64,000 nucleotides of DNA from MFD01213-c1 sp963704405. GTDB taxonomy: Bacteria; Planctomycetota; Phycisphaerae; Tepidisphaerales; Tepidisphaeraceae. The notes beneath the pieces are model-generated. The model worked only from the letters and a program-made list of their open reading frames with translations. It was not told where the DNA came from and did no database searches. A program made the translations under genes and the position numbers. This document shows, one piece after another, positions 28,201 to 37,130 of the stretch; position 1 is the first letter of the stretch, and each line of letters opens with the position of its first letter. The stretch is taken from NCBI GenBank assembly GCA_963704405.1, contig OY969903.1, forward strand, positions 930,001 to 994,000. The letters run 5' to 3'.

Positions 28201-29280
28201 GGTCTTGCGCTTGCGGGCGGCTTCTTTCTCTTCCCTGGTCTTTGCTTTGTCTTCGTCCCCTTCGGCTGATTTCACGGCGCGCTTGGCGGCCTCAACTTCT
28301 TTGGCGATCGCATCCCACGGCCGGTTTTTTTCGATCACGGCGCGAGCGACCACGTCAGCCGCCCGATACTTCGGCGCATCATCGTGCGCAGCGCCGGAAA
28401 TAATCAGCGGCGTGCGCGCCTCGTCGATCAGCACGCTGTCCACTTCATCGACAATCGCAAAATCCAGCGGCCCCTGCACCTGCAGATCGACGCGCTCCTT
28501 CATGTTGTCGCGCAGATAATCAAAGCCGAATTCGCTGTTGGTGCCGTATGTAATATCGCATGTGTATTGCCGCCGGCGCGCCTCGCCACCCGGCTCAAGA
28601 TCGCTTTGCAGAAAGCCCACGGAAAGCCCCAGGTTCTCAAACGCGGGCATCACCCAACTGGCATCGCGCTTCACGAGGTAATCGTTGACGGTGACGACAT
28701 GACAATGGAACCCTTCAAGCACGCGCATGAAGCAGGCGAGCGGAGCTACGAAGGTCTTGCCTTCACCCGTCGCCATTTCGGCGATGCGGCCTTCATAGAG
28801 GACCAGCCCGCCGATCAACTGCACATCAAAACACCGCGCCCGGTAAGGCGGGCGGCTGTCCGGATACATCTTGCGAACTGCTTCATACAGCTTCACCGGA
28901 ATCGGCACGCGCTGCCAACTGATCCCTTCGTTGATCATGCGGCGCTGCACGCCGTCATACAGCTCCAGATGCTGATCATCGAAACGATCGGGGTCGAAAT
29001 TTTCTTCGGGGTTGAATATCTGGCGGATGCCGATGTGCCGATCCATCGATTCGCGGATGATCGCGAAGACTTCGGGAAGGACATCATCGCTCTTGATTTT
29101 GCCGCTGGTCAGACCGCCGCGAAGCTCATGCGTGCGGGCGCGGAGCTCTTCATCGGTCAGCGCCGCGATCTTCGGCTCCATCGCGTTGACCTGCTCGACC
29201 ATTTTGCGAAAGCGTTTAATCATCCGCTCATTGCGGCTGCCGAAGATTTTCGTCAGGACTTTGCCAACAGTAATGGCCAT
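25276..29280 (-). CDS. secA: Protein translocase ATPase SecA, extended form
   Basis: A 1,334-residue SecA, far longer than the 901-residue E. coli protein. Standard motifs are MATGEGKTFVAPLA (Walker A), VDEVDSVLIDEARTPLIISG (Walker B), TNMAGRGTDIK, QLRGRSGRQGDPG and the C-terminal zinc finger NDLCPCGSGKKYKKCCG. Extra material includes a Lys/Glu-rich helical insertion near residues 345-395, an insertion before GGLHVIGTERH, and several hundred extra residues in the C-terminal helical domains. The start chosen is the ATG before AITVGKVLTK, with AAGGTG upstream. It ends four bases from the convergent transglutaminase gene. Confidence 0.95.
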   Translation of the reverse strand: MAITVGKVLTKIFGSRNERMIKRFRKMVEQVNAMEPKIAALTDEELRARTHELRGGLTSGKIKSDDVLPEVFAIIRESMDRHIGIRQIFNPEENFDPDRFDDQHLELYDGVQRRMINEGISWQRVPIPVKLYEAVRKMYPDSRPPYRARCFDVQLIGGLVLYEGRIAEMATGEGKTFVAPLACFMRVLEGFHCHVVTVNDYLVKRDASWVMPAFENLGLSVGFLQSDLEPGGEARRRQYTCDITYGTNSEFGFDYLRDNMKERVDLQVQGPLDFAIVDEVDSVLIDEARTPLIISGAAHDDAPKYRAADVVARAVIEKNRPWDAIAKEVEAAKRAVKSAEGDEDKAKTREEKEAARKRKTDSESLLAEAEKKKEGHVQYYEVEMDRKSVHLTHEGIAAAQEAAGVGSFYVGNNMEWPHLMEQALRAHVVYERDKDYVVERGPRGEMEVVIVDEFTGRKMQGRQWSDGLHQACEAKEKVPIKQETQTLATITLQNFFKLYRALSGMTGTAQTEAEEFTKIYKLDVVTIPTNRPIIRQDNEDRVYRTEQEKWMAILDEIRDMSDTGRPVLVGTTSVEKSEMLSTLLKRKYGIEHEVLNAKNHEREAQIVALAGLQHKNAHGEMVGNVTIATNMAGRGTDIKPAQETFFDVTATPAEATGGKWVITQRGAGKKVEVQPSAKTEGQDDVEENPMLNLLQLKEGAKVVGGLHVIGTERHTARRIDNQLRGRSGRQGDPGSSRFYVSLQDDLMAMFAGEWTIKVLGWLGMEEGMAIEDKRISKGILRARKRLKNVTSWRKNLLEYDDVMDRQRTTFYGMRQQVLEGRDVAGVIWGMIGDAITDAVDKYITQDHIAATISEWARTNFEVNIDPGDLRGRRQLHDIEHYIKDQARTEAQTNITATIGEFMGEDENDTNTWDAKGLSSWAMSRFHVNISQSQIRRSTPEDLELQLRTAAIEQINNRDCSGLEKYLQPLFAENELANSAREKFGLGISGGDIAETAKKSRKSVAESITEWLEAQARATYARRDIEYPVDHVLMFAFGDEHGSTDNPYAADFVRTWVKSKYGAELSVDYIRSRTVRQLHDELCKLQEDYTRDSSRLEADMDGIMKAGNTRKEQLIAFNERFGLNLKEDIFRPDQLPPAVRAILGDPNRDTGGVPAEPEPREVLLRIARAHLRRELTDLEQFVLIQIFDQSWKDHLYAMDMLKSGIGLQAFAEQDPRVLYKKEGFEYFQQMMAGIRDKVTDLIFRARVMGPTQSRSNYRETSAVHEDAGGYGVTENIAATASAVEPTHASGGSSGEGEQAAPIKTIVREAPKVGRNDLCPCGSGKKYKKCCGANAA

Positions 29281-29393
29281 GGGGCACCTTGATTTGCGAT
29301 AGGCAACGCGTGATTCGTAACGCGTCAATGTTTTTTAGATGGGACGAGGCCGCTCTGCTTCAGGCAGGCGGCAGGAAAACGGTTGAAGGCTGA

Positions 29394-29690
29394 TCAAATG
29401 GTTGGCGGGGGAAGCCGAAGCTGGAAGGGGGATAGTTGCAGCGAGTGGGCGGGGGCAGTCGTGGACTCCGGCACAAAGCGTGCGGCGGCGTAAACGTTTC
29501 CCTGCCGGCGGTCGGAAAAGAAACGGACGGTGCAGACCGTTCGGCTGAAGCTCACCGACAGGCGGCTTACCAGCTTCTCAGCCAGTTGAACCACCTCAGG
29601 CCGAAGCATCGGCGCAGCCGCCATCGCGCGGTCAGCGCACAAGGCGGTGGCAAGTAACGTCGCAACAAGAACGTAACGGGCTTTACGCAT
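29394..29690 (-). CDS. Small exported protein, unknown function
   Basis: A 98-residue protein with a clear signal peptide (YVLVATLLATALCADRAMAA, cleavage after the last Ala). The mature part is short, without recognised domain, and ends in a Pro/Leu-rich tail. It lies 113 bp upstream of secA on the same strand. The ribosome-binding site is weak, so the call is tentative. Confidence 0.45.
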   Translation of the reverse strand: MRKARYVLVATLLATALCADRAMAAAPMLRPEVVQLAEKLVSRLSVSFSRTVCTVRFFSDRRQGNVYAAARFVPESTTAPAHSLQLSPFQLRLPPPTI

Positions 29691-30128
29691 GAAAAAGTGC
29701 CAGAAGACTAAGTAATACAGTATGTGCCGAACAAGATGGCGTCAATTACAAACGAACCGGGCTCGACATTTGGTTCCGGCTTCCTCTCCCTGAGAGAGGG
29801 TGCGAGCGAGGTATTTTTGAAGTCGGGCGCATTTGGTATTCGAAATCGCCGTCATCCCGCCTGCTCACCGGCAGTCGCCGATCGGCTTGCGTCTGCGCGA
29901 GGGAGAAAGGATCAGAAGGCGAGAAAGCACAAGGCGCTGGATTATCGGACACACATCACGGCATTTGATCCTGCCGCGGAGAGATTAGCGACTTTGCCCG
30001 TTTGAAAGCGATTGCGCGGTTTATCCGGGGGTGCGATCGGTCGATATCTGACGAGGGGGAGCGACAGCGACGCGGACAGGTGTGTCTTCCGTGGCGGGTC
30101 TTGTCGCCGGTTGATCGATGGTGTTGTC
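29691..30128. other. Divergent spacer between secA side and kinase gene
   Basis: A 438-bp gene-free region that must hold promoters for the minus-strand genes and the kinase operon, though none is recognisable. A small palindrome, CCTCTC...GAGAGG (29783-29799), lies in text resembling the CTCTCCCTGAGAGAGGGTG element dispersed in many bacterial genomes. Nothing else stands out. Confidence 0.4.
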
Positions 30129-31959
30129 ATGGCGATCGCCTGGAACAAGCTGAGAAACCTGATGATGGTCAAAGGCGAATCCGCCGTCGCATCCGTCGGC
30201 ATCGCCGGGGCGGCGATCCTTCTGGCCGCGTTCGGGCGCGTGCAGTTGGTGGACGCTTCAGGCCACGCGGCAGGCGCAGATGGAATCGCGCACCGATCAG
30301 GTGCGGGTGGTGGGCGCGCTTCTGTCGCAGAGCGCGGAATCGATGTTGCAGGCCAATGAACTTTCGGCATTGCGGCGAATGGTCGCGGACGCGGGGCGGA
30401 ATTATCAATTATCAACATGCCGCATCGTCCTGGGGGAAGACCAGGTGATCGCCGATGCCGAGCCCGGGAAAATCAATGTGCGGACGCTGCCCGTAAGCTG
30501 GTCGGCAGGCGTGGCGGTGGAACCGCAGGCCGATGAGCATTCAATCGCGCTGTCATATCCGCTGCGCGTTTCAGGCCGAGGCGGCGCACGACTAGAACTG
30601 GCGGCGACCTTGGTGGATCGACGCTGGCTTTTTTGGGAAGCCCAAACGGGAACCGCCATGATCGGCGCGGTGGCGCTGGCGACCTTGCTGCTGGTTTATC
30701 GGCAATTGCGATCGCGATTGGTCGCGGTTGGTGCGATTCGCGAAGCTCTGCTGGCGATCGGCATGGGCGAAACTTCCACAGAAACTTTATGTGTGGATCA
30801 GGGCCTTGGTGTTGAAGCGACGGCGTGGAACCGCCTGCTGACGGACCAGGACAAGCTGAAAAAGAAAGCCGTTGCGGAGCGAACCATCGAGCGGCTGGAA
30901 GCCCGCCGCGGAATCAAAAGCGATAGCGATGCGGCATGGGATGCGATCCCGCAAGGGCTTGTGCTTGTGAATGCGGACATGACGGTGAAGGCGGCCAACG
31001 GAGCCGCCGCCGTGCTGCTGAAGCGGCGGCGCGAAGAATTGCCGGGATCGCAGATTCGTGAAACGCTCAAGGATGAAAAGGTGCTGGAGCCCATCCGATC
31101 CATCGCCAACGGTGAAACCCAGCGGCCGGTGATCGTGGAAGTGGAACGGCAGGGGGACTCAGGCGTCGGCGTTCTGCGCTTCAGCGTGCGGCCGGTGCGC
31201 AAGGAAGACACCGCATCCGCAATGCTCGTGATCGAAGACATCACGCAGCAGCGCATTGCCGAGCAGGCGCGCAATTCGTTCATCGCGCAAGTGACGCATG
31301 AGCTGCGCACACCGCTGACGAACATTCGGCTGTATGTCGAAACCGCGATCGAAGACGGGGAAACCAACCCCGCCGTACGATCCAACTGCCTGAACGTCAT
31401 CAACCTCGAAAGCCGGCGGCTCGAACGAATCGTCAGCGAGATGCTTTCGGTTGCCGAAATCGAAGCCGGCTCCTTCAAGGTGAAAAAGGACGACGTCTAT
31501 ATCGACGTCATGCTGGACGAACTCAAAACCGACTACACCGCACAGGCGACCGAAAAGACGATCTCGCTGGAATTCAAGCGATCGCCAAAACTGCCGAAGT
31601 TGCAAGGCGACCGCGACAAGATCGCGCTTGCCTTGCACAACCTGATCGGCAACGCCCTGAAATACACACCCAGCGGCGGAAAGGTGACCGTCGTCACCGA
31701 CACCCGCGACGGCCAGCTTATGGTCGATGTCATCGATACCGGGATCGGCATCAAACCCGATGAAGCCGAGCGCATCTTCGAAAAGTTCTATCGTTCTCCC
31801 GATCCCCGCGTCGGCAAAATCACCGGCACCGGATTGGGACTGACCCTGGCCCGTGAAGTCGTTCGGCTGCACGGCGGCGACATTACGCTCCAATCCCAAC
31901 TGAACCACGGCAGCAAATTTACGGCAGTATTTCCGATTCCGGCGGAAGCGGCGCATTAG
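30129..31959 (+). CDS. Membrane sensor histidine kinase with PAS domain (frameshift near the N-terminus)
   Basis: The main frame opens at ATG 30280 (559 residues): periplasmic sensor region, a second membrane helix (AMIGAVALATLLLVYRQL), HAMP-like linker, PAS domain (about 220-330, IPQGLVLVNADMTVKAANG), HisKA with FIAQVTHELRTPLTNIRLY, and HATPase with NLIGNALKYTPSGGK, DTGIGIKPDEAERIF and GTGLGLTLAREVV. The missing first membrane helix (VASVGIAGAAILLAAF) is readable from ATG 30129 in another frame. The frames would join if GGG at 30234-30236 were GG. No response regulator is adjacent. A STAS gene follows after the palindrome, then the pilus operon. Confidence 0.85.
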
Positions 31960-31964
31960 AAAGC

Positions 31965-32042
31965 GTCCGTTGTCAGTGGTCCGTTGTCCGTTGCAAATGT
32001 CATAACGCCTTCGCAACGGACAACGGACCACTGACAACGGAC
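31965..32042. repeat. Perfect 30-bp inverted repeat between kinase and STAS genes
   Basis: Arms 31965-31994 and 32013-32042 are perfectly complementary over 30 bp around an 18-base loop. Each arm contains the motif CCACTGACAACGGAC or its complement, and a second TCCGTTG unit. It lies 5 nt after the kinase stop and 12 nt before the STAS start. The following sequence is not a T run, so an RNA-processing or stability hairpin, or a mobile palindromic element, is more likely than a terminator. Confidence 0.85.
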
Positions 32043-32054
32043 CCCTGACAAACT

Positions 32055-32399
32055 ATGAAAATCACCGAACAAAGCCAGGGCGCGGTAACCGTGCTGAAGC
32101 CGGATGGTCCGCTTGCGGACCCTGATGTGAAGGCATTCGCCGCCGCGCTTTCCAATGCGATGGGTGCGAACCTTGGCCGATGCGTTGTCGATTTGTCGGC
32201 GGTGCCGTTCGTCGACAGCAAAGGCCTCGAAGCCCTGCTCGACGCGACCGAAGAAATGGCCCGCGGCGGACGAGCGCTCAAGCTGTGCGCGGTCAATAAA
32301 ACGGTTCGACAGGTTCTGGAAATCACGGCATTGGTATCGCAGTTTGAACATTTTGAAGATGTGAATTCAGCAGTCAGAAGCTTCCTGCAAGGAACGTGA
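32055..32399 (+). CDS. STAS-domain anti-sigma factor antagonist
   Basis: A 114-residue SpoIIAA-like STAS protein. VVDLSAVPFVDSKGLEALL carries the DSxG motif, with Ser as the probable phosphorylation site for an anti-sigma kinase. RALKLCAVNKTVRQVLEIT is the second conserved block. It lies three bases before the pilB gene, so it is translationally tied to the pilus operon. No RsbW-type partner kinase is in the window. It could regulate a sigma factor or act directly on the secretion machine. Confidence 0.85.
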   Translation: MKITEQSQGAVTVLKPDGPLADPDVKAFAAALSNAMGANLGRCVVDLSAVPFVDSKGLEALLDATEEMARGGRALKLCAVNKTVRQVLEITALVSQFEHFEDVNSAVRSFLQGT

Positions 32400-32402
32400 C
32401 GA

Positions 32403-34169
32403 ATGCCTCCGGGCGATGGATCATTGAAGAAAGTTCGCATCGGCGATGCACTGCTCGCGCATGGCGCGATCAACGCCGAGCAATTGACGCGCGCGCTGGC
32501 GCAGCAAAAGGCCACCGGCCGCATGCTCGGTGAACTGCTGGTCGATCAGAGCGTTATCAGCCCGGCGACACTGGTGGGGGTGCTCGGAAAAGTGCTGGGG
32601 GTGCCGAGCGTTCAGCTTCGGCATGGGCTGATTGATCCGCCGCTGATTAAGTTGATCGGACAGGAAGAAGCCGAGCGGCTTTTGGCCGTGCCGATGTTCA
32701 AGGTCCGCGACACCCTGACCGTCGCAATGGCCGAACCGCAGTCGCTCCCGGCGATCGACCGCCTGCGCCAGCTCAGCGGCTGCCGCATCCGCGCGGTCCT
32801 CGCGCTCGATTCCAACATCCGCGAATTCCTGAAAAAATACGCCAGCGGTGAAGTCAGCGTCGATGCATTCCTCACATCACTTCAGGAATCCGATGTCTCG
32901 GTTGTCGAGCGTGAAGCGGTGGACGAAGGCCCCGTCACCGACCTCGATAAGATGGTCGCCGGCAGCCCGATCATCAACCTGGTGAACGTCGCGCTGGTGA
33001 CGGCGGTCCGCGACAAAGCCAGCGATATCCACATCGAACCCGACAAAAAAGGAACCCGCATCCGCTATCGGATCGACGGCGTTCTCCGCGATCTGATGAA
33101 ACCACCCCCCGGCATTCACTCCGCGATCATCAGCCGCGTGAAGATCATCGGGAAAATGGATATCGCCGAAAAGCGCCTGCCGCAGGAAGGCCGCGTCCGC
33201 ATCGTTTCCGAGGGTCGCGAGATTGACCTGCGCGTATCAAGCATGCCCACGCTGCTGGGCGAAAAGCTCGTGCTCCGCATCCTTGATAAGAGCAACCTGA
33301 AGGTGCGGATGGAAGATCTGGGGATGCGCCCCGAGGGGATGGCGAAGTTCCAGAAGATGCTCAGGCAACCGCACGGCCTCGTCCTGGTGACAGGTCCAAC
33401 CGGCAGCGGCAAGACGACCACGCTCTACAGCGCGCTCGATCTGCTCCGCAGCCCCGAACTCAATATTGTGACAGTAGAAGACCCCGTCGAATACCAGCTC
33501 GAGCTGATCAACCAGATTCACGTTCAGGAATCCATCGGCCTGAGCTTCGCCCGCGCCCTCCGCAGCATCCTCCGCCAGGACCCCGATGTCATCATGGTCG
33601 GCGAAATCCGCGATGAAGAAACCGCCCGGGTCGCGGTGCAGGCCGCCTTGACCGGTCACCTGGTGCTGGCGACCCTGCACACGAACGACGCTCCAAGCGC
33701 CGTCGCGCGGCTGCTCGACATGAACATCGAGCCCTACCTCCTGAGCAGCGCCATCAACGGCGTCATCGCCCAGCGCCTCGCCCGCACCATTTGTCCCAAC
33801 TGCGCAACAAAATATTACCCTGATGAAATCGTCCTGCACGACGCCGGCCTGCTCGACAAAGGCGGCCGCGCTTTCCGCAAAGGCATCGGTTGCACGCAAT
33901 GCCACGACAGCGGCTACCAGGGCCGCATGGGCGTCTACGAGGTGATGGAAGTTACCCCCGACATGCGCCGCATGATCCACCGCGGTGCATCCAGCCATGA
34001 ACTCCGGGACAAGATGCGCCAGCAAGGCGGCCTCACCCTCCGCGAAGAAGGCGTCCTTCTCGCGATGGGCGGCACCAGCAGCCTCGAGGAAGTCCTGGGT
34101 GTGACCCACAGCGAAGGCGAAGTCGAAGCCGTGCCCGTGCCCGCTGCTGAGACAAAGACGGCGGCATAA
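32403..34169 (+). CDS. pilB: Type IV pilus/type II secretion assembly ATPase (PilB/GspE)
   Basis: A 588-residue ATPase with an N-terminal MshEN-type domain (RIGDALLAHGAINAEQLTRAL, then a second copy MLGELLVDQSVISPATLVGVL). The second MshEN copy lacks its usual terminal Gln, so cyclic-di-GMP binding is uncertain. The motor has Walker A GPTGSGKTTTLYSAL, Asp box TVEDPVEYQL, Walker B DPDVIMVGEIRDEET and the His box GHLVLATLHTNDA. A zinc site is formed by CPNC and CTQCHDSGY. All catalytic residues are present. First structural gene of the operon. Confidence 0.93.
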   Translation: MPPGDGSLKKVRIGDALLAHGAINAEQLTRALAQQKATGRMLGELLVDQSVISPATLVGVLGKVLGVPSVQLRHGLIDPPLIKLIGQEEAERLLAVPMFKVRDTLTVAMAEPQSLPAIDRLRQLSGCRIRAVLALDSNIREFLKKYASGEVSVDAFLTSLQESDVSVVEREAVDEGPVTDLDKMVAGSPIINLVNVALVTAVRDKASDIHIEPDKKGTRIRYRIDGVLRDLMKPPPGIHSAIISRVKIIGKMDIAEKRLPQEGRVRIVSEGREIDLRVSSMPTLLGEKLVLRILDKSNLKVRMEDLGMRPEGMAKFQKMLRQPHGLVLVTGPTGSGKTTTLYSALDLLRSPELNIVTVEDPVEYQLELINQIHVQESIGLSFARALRSILRQDPDVIMVGEIRDEETARVAVQAALTGHLVLATLHTNDAPSAVARLLDMNIEPYLLSSAINGVIAQRLARTICPNCATKYYPDEIVLHDAGLLDKGGRAFRKGIGCTQCHDSGYQGRMGVYEVMEVTPDMRRMIHRGASSHELRDKMRQQGGLTLREEGVLLAMGGTSSLEEVLGVTHSEGEVEAVPVPAAETKTAA

Positions 34170-34195
34170 AAGTGTTCGCAACTGAGAGTTGACCG

Positions 34196-35422
34196 ATGAA
34201 GCTGATCTACACCGCATTCGATAAAACCGGCAAGTCCGTCACGGACACGGTGGAAGCGCGCGACATCACCGACGCCACGGAAATCCTCCGCCGCCAGGGC
34301 TTCTACGTCACCGAGATCAGGCAAAGCGCCGCAGAGGGTAACGTTGCCGGCGCGATGAAGCTGGCGGGCAAAATGGGGGCCGGCCGCCGCATGAAGAATG
34401 TCGCGATCTTCACGCGGCAGCTCTACGTGCTGCTCTCCACCGGCACCACCATGGTCGACGCGCTGATGGCGCTGGAGCGCCAAAGCAAAGACGAACAGTG
34501 GCGGCAGACGCTCCAGGGATTGCGCACCAAAGTTGAAGAAGGCGCTTCGCTGTCGATCGCCATGTCGCAGTATCCCCACGAATTCAACGCCATTTGCCGC
34601 AGTCTCGTCGCCGCCGGTGAATCCGGTGGAAATCTCGACATCATGCTCGATCGCCTGGCCTCCCTCACCAAGCGGCAGATGCACACCCGCAGCGCCATCG
34701 TCGGCGCGATGGTTTATCCCGCGCTGCTCATCGTGGTTGCCGTCGCTGTGCTGATTATGCTGCTGACATTTGTCCTGCCGCGCTTCACGCAGTTATTCAA
34801 AACCCTTGATACACCGCTCCCCCCCACGACCAAAATGCTCATGTGCCTCAGTGACTTGATGCGCTCCTACTGGTGGTCGCTCCCGCTCCTGATCGGCGGA
34901 GCAATCATCGGCGGCAAAATGTGGATGGCCAGCCCCGCCGGCAAACGCATGACGGATGTGATCGTTCTCCGTGTCCCACAGCTTGGCGTCATGACGCGCA
35001 ACTTCGCCACCGCCCGCATCGTTCGCCTCCTCGGTGTGCTGATCCAGGGAAAAGTCCCGCTGGTCGACGCCCTCAATCTCACCCGCGAATCGACGGGCAA
35101 CCATTGTTATGTGGACCTGATCACCAGGGCCACCGACGCCGTCATCCGCGGCGAATCCCTCGCAGGGGCCTTCGCCGACAGCGATTTAATCAATTCCTCC
35201 GTCCACGAAGCCATGAAAAGCGGCGAAAGAAGCGGACAACTTGGCCCGCTCCTCAACACAGTGGCCGATTTTCTCGATGAAGAGAATGAGGTCACCCTGC
35301 GCTCCCTGACGAGCATCCTCGAACCGATGATCCTCATCGTTCTGGGTATCTTTGTAGGGTTTGTGGCGATCAGCATGTTTATGCCGATGTTCGACCTCAC
35401 TGCCGCAGCCAGGGGAAGCTGA
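34196..35422 (+). CDS. pilC: Inner-membrane platform protein (PilC/GspF)
   Basis: A 408-residue GspF family protein. It opens with KLIYTAFDKTGKSVTDTVEA, then two T2SF domains (IFTRQLYVLLSTGTTMVDAL, FATARIVRLLGVLIQGKVPL) separated by membrane helices (LLIVVAVAVLIMLLTFVLPRF), and ends in the typical ILIVLGIFVGFVAISMFMPMF. It forms the platform driven by PilB. Length and architecture are standard. The pilM start is one base after its stop codon. Confidence 0.92.
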   Translation: MKLIYTAFDKTGKSVTDTVEARDITDATEILRRQGFYVTEIRQSAAEGNVAGAMKLAGKMGAGRRMKNVAIFTRQLYVLLSTGTTMVDALMALERQSKDEQWRQTLQGLRTKVEEGASLSIAMSQYPHEFNAICRSLVAAGESGGNLDIMLDRLASLTKRQMHTRSAIVGAMVYPALLIVVAVAVLIMLLTFVLPRFTQLFKTLDTPLPPTTKMLMCLSDLMRSYWWSLPLLIGGAIIGGKMWMASPAGKRMTDVIVLRVPQLGVMTRNFATARIVRLLGVLIQGKVPLVDALNLTRESTGNHCYVDLITRATDAVIRGESLAGAFADSDLINSSVHEAMKSGERSGQLGPLLNTVADFLDEENEVTLRSLTSILEPMILIVLGIFVGFVAISMFMPMFDLTAAARGS

Positions 35423-35423
35423 T

Positions 35424-36476
35424 ATGGGCAAAATACATCTTCCTCGCAAATCACCCATCGGCATCGATCTCGGTGCGCACTCGATTAAGGCCGTCCAACT
35501 CGGCGGCCACGGCGGCAAGTGGCGCCTTCAGGCCGCCGCCACCATTCCGCGCACAGCGCCTGCCGCGCCCTTCGATACAGCAGAAATCGTGCGGTTATGT
35601 ACTGTGCTGAATCGCGCCGGATTTTCCGGAACCTGTGCCGTGCTCCCCGTTCCCGCCGCGGAATTGATGACCGGGATGCTCGAGCTGCCGCCACGCGCCC
35701 CCGAGTTGCCGTTCGATCAGATCGCCCGAATGGAATTCGCCCGGGTTCATAAATGCGAACCGGCAGGCTTCCAGCTTTCTTACTGGGATCTTCCCGAACC
35801 CGCCCGGGCCAGCAAGACCACCCACGTCATGGCCATCGGCTACACGCACGCAGCCGCCGACAAGCACCTCGACATCGTCGAAGCCGGCGGGATCGATGTT
35901 ATCGGGCTCGATTCGGCGTCGTCCGCCATCGCCCGCGCCTGCGAAGCGCTGGCGACATCCGCAACCACCGCAATCCTCGACATCGGCTACGCCGGAACAT
36001 CACTGGGCCTCAGCCAGGACGGCACGCTCACCTATGAACGCCGCATGCCCGAATCCGGCATCCGTCCGCTCATCTCCGCATTGAAAAAACAGCTCGAGCT
36101 GAGCGACGACGAAATCAACTACCTTCTCTGGGACGGCGGCCTCGGCGAGCCCGGTGAACGCCGCGGAGCAGAAGTCTTCGCCGACGCCCGCCGCATGATC
36201 ACCTCGCACTTCGCCGTGCTCATCGAAGAGCTGCGCGTGACATTCTCGTACACCGAACATGAATACCCCGACGCCCCCGCGAAGCTGATGCTCCTCGTCG
36301 GCGGTGGGGCGGCGATCCCCGGAGTCGCGCTCTATCTCCAGCAGCAACTCGCAATGGACGTGCGCCCCGCGAAACCAACCGATGTCGTCGAATGCCCCCC
36401 GGAACTGCTCGAACGCGCAACTCCCGCAATCATGACCGCACTCGGACTGGCGATGTTTTCAGAAGGACGAGGATAA
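35424..36476 (+). CDS. pilM: Actin-like pilus assembly protein PilM
   Basis: A 350-residue actin-fold protein. GIDLGAHSIKAVQL is the phosphate-1 motif, IIDVIGLDS and TAILDIGYAGTSLGL are the later nucleotide-binding segments, and LMLLVGGGAAIPG is the adenosine motif. PilM sits in the cytoplasm and binds the N-terminus of PilN. Its presence marks this locus as more type IV-pilus-like than classical type II secretion, where GspL fuses both functions. AGGGGA lies 8 nt before the chosen ATG. Confidence 0.88.
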   Translation: MGKIHLPRKSPIGIDLGAHSIKAVQLGGHGGKWRLQAAATIPRTAPAAPFDTAEIVRLCTVLNRAGFSGTCAVLPVPAAELMTGMLELPPRAPELPFDQIARMEFARVHKCEPAGFQLSYWDLPEPARASKTTHVMAIGYTHAAADKHLDIVEAGGIDVIGLDSASSAIARACEALATSATTAILDIGYAGTSLGLSQDGTLTYERRMPESGIRPLISALKKQLELSDDEINYLLWDGGLGEPGERRGAEVFADARRMITSHFAVLIEELRVTFSYTEHEYPDAPAKLMLLVGGGAAIPGVALYLQQQLAMDVRPAKPTDVVECPPELLERATPAIMTALGLAMFSEGRG

Positions 36477-36482
36477 CGCTCC

Positions 36483-37130
36483 ATGAACCGCGTAAACCTC
36501 ATCCCGATTCATCGGCGCCGGGCAAAAGCCCGCCGGGCGCGCGTCCGCATGTGGACCGCTGTCACGTCGGCTTACGCAATCGCGCTGCTCATCGCCGGGG
36601 CCGTCGTTTACCTCACCCTGGCCCCAACCATGCAGCGGTCGCCAAAAGATATGGCGGCCATTTCCGGCAAGCTCGAGCGATCCAATCAGGAACTCGCTGG
36701 TGTGCGCACAGCATTGGCTGAAGCGCAGCAAACCATGGCCTCGGCACAGGCGATTTTCGATCAGCCCGATTGGAGCGTTCTGTTCGCAGTCGTGTCCGAA
36801 GCGCTGGGCGACAGCGTTGTGCTGAACCATTGCGATCTCACCGCTGCAAAGGAAGAACAGGCTTTGCCGCCAAGCGTTCAAACCATCAGCCTGCCGGCAA
36901 AACCGGTTGCAGCGGCAACAGCGCGCGCCGCAACGCGAGTGGTGCTGCGCGTCAGCGGCCTGGGCCGATCGCAGGCCGCAGTGGCAACATTTATCCTCCA
37001 GCTTGAAAACACCGACCTCTTCGAACGCGTGAATCTTCTGCAATCCAGCAGGCAGCAATTAATGTCCGGCGAGGCCATCGCATTCGATCTGGATTGCCCC
37101 CTGAAGGGAAGAATCGGAGGCGCGCCATGA
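36483..37130 (+). CDS. pilN: PilN-like assembly protein
   Basis: A 215-residue bitopic protein. The N-terminus VNLIPIHRRRAKARR is the PilN motif that docks in PilM. It is followed by a membrane helix (AIALLIAGAVVYLTLAPT), a coiled-coil segment (KLERSNQELAGVRTALAEAQ) and a ferredoxin-like periplasmic domain. It lies 6 nt after pilM, and its stop overlaps the next start by ATGA. Confidence 0.85.
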   Translation: MNRVNLIPIHRRRAKARRARVRMWTAVTSAYAIALLIAGAVVYLTLAPTMQRSPKDMAAISGKLERSNQELAGVRTALAEAQQTMASAQAIFDQPDWSVLFAVVSEALGDSVVLNHCDLTAAKEEQALPPSVQTISLPAKPVAAATARAATRVVLRVSGLGRSQAAVATFILQLENTDLFERVNLLQSSRQQLMSGEAIAFDLDCPLKGRIGGAP

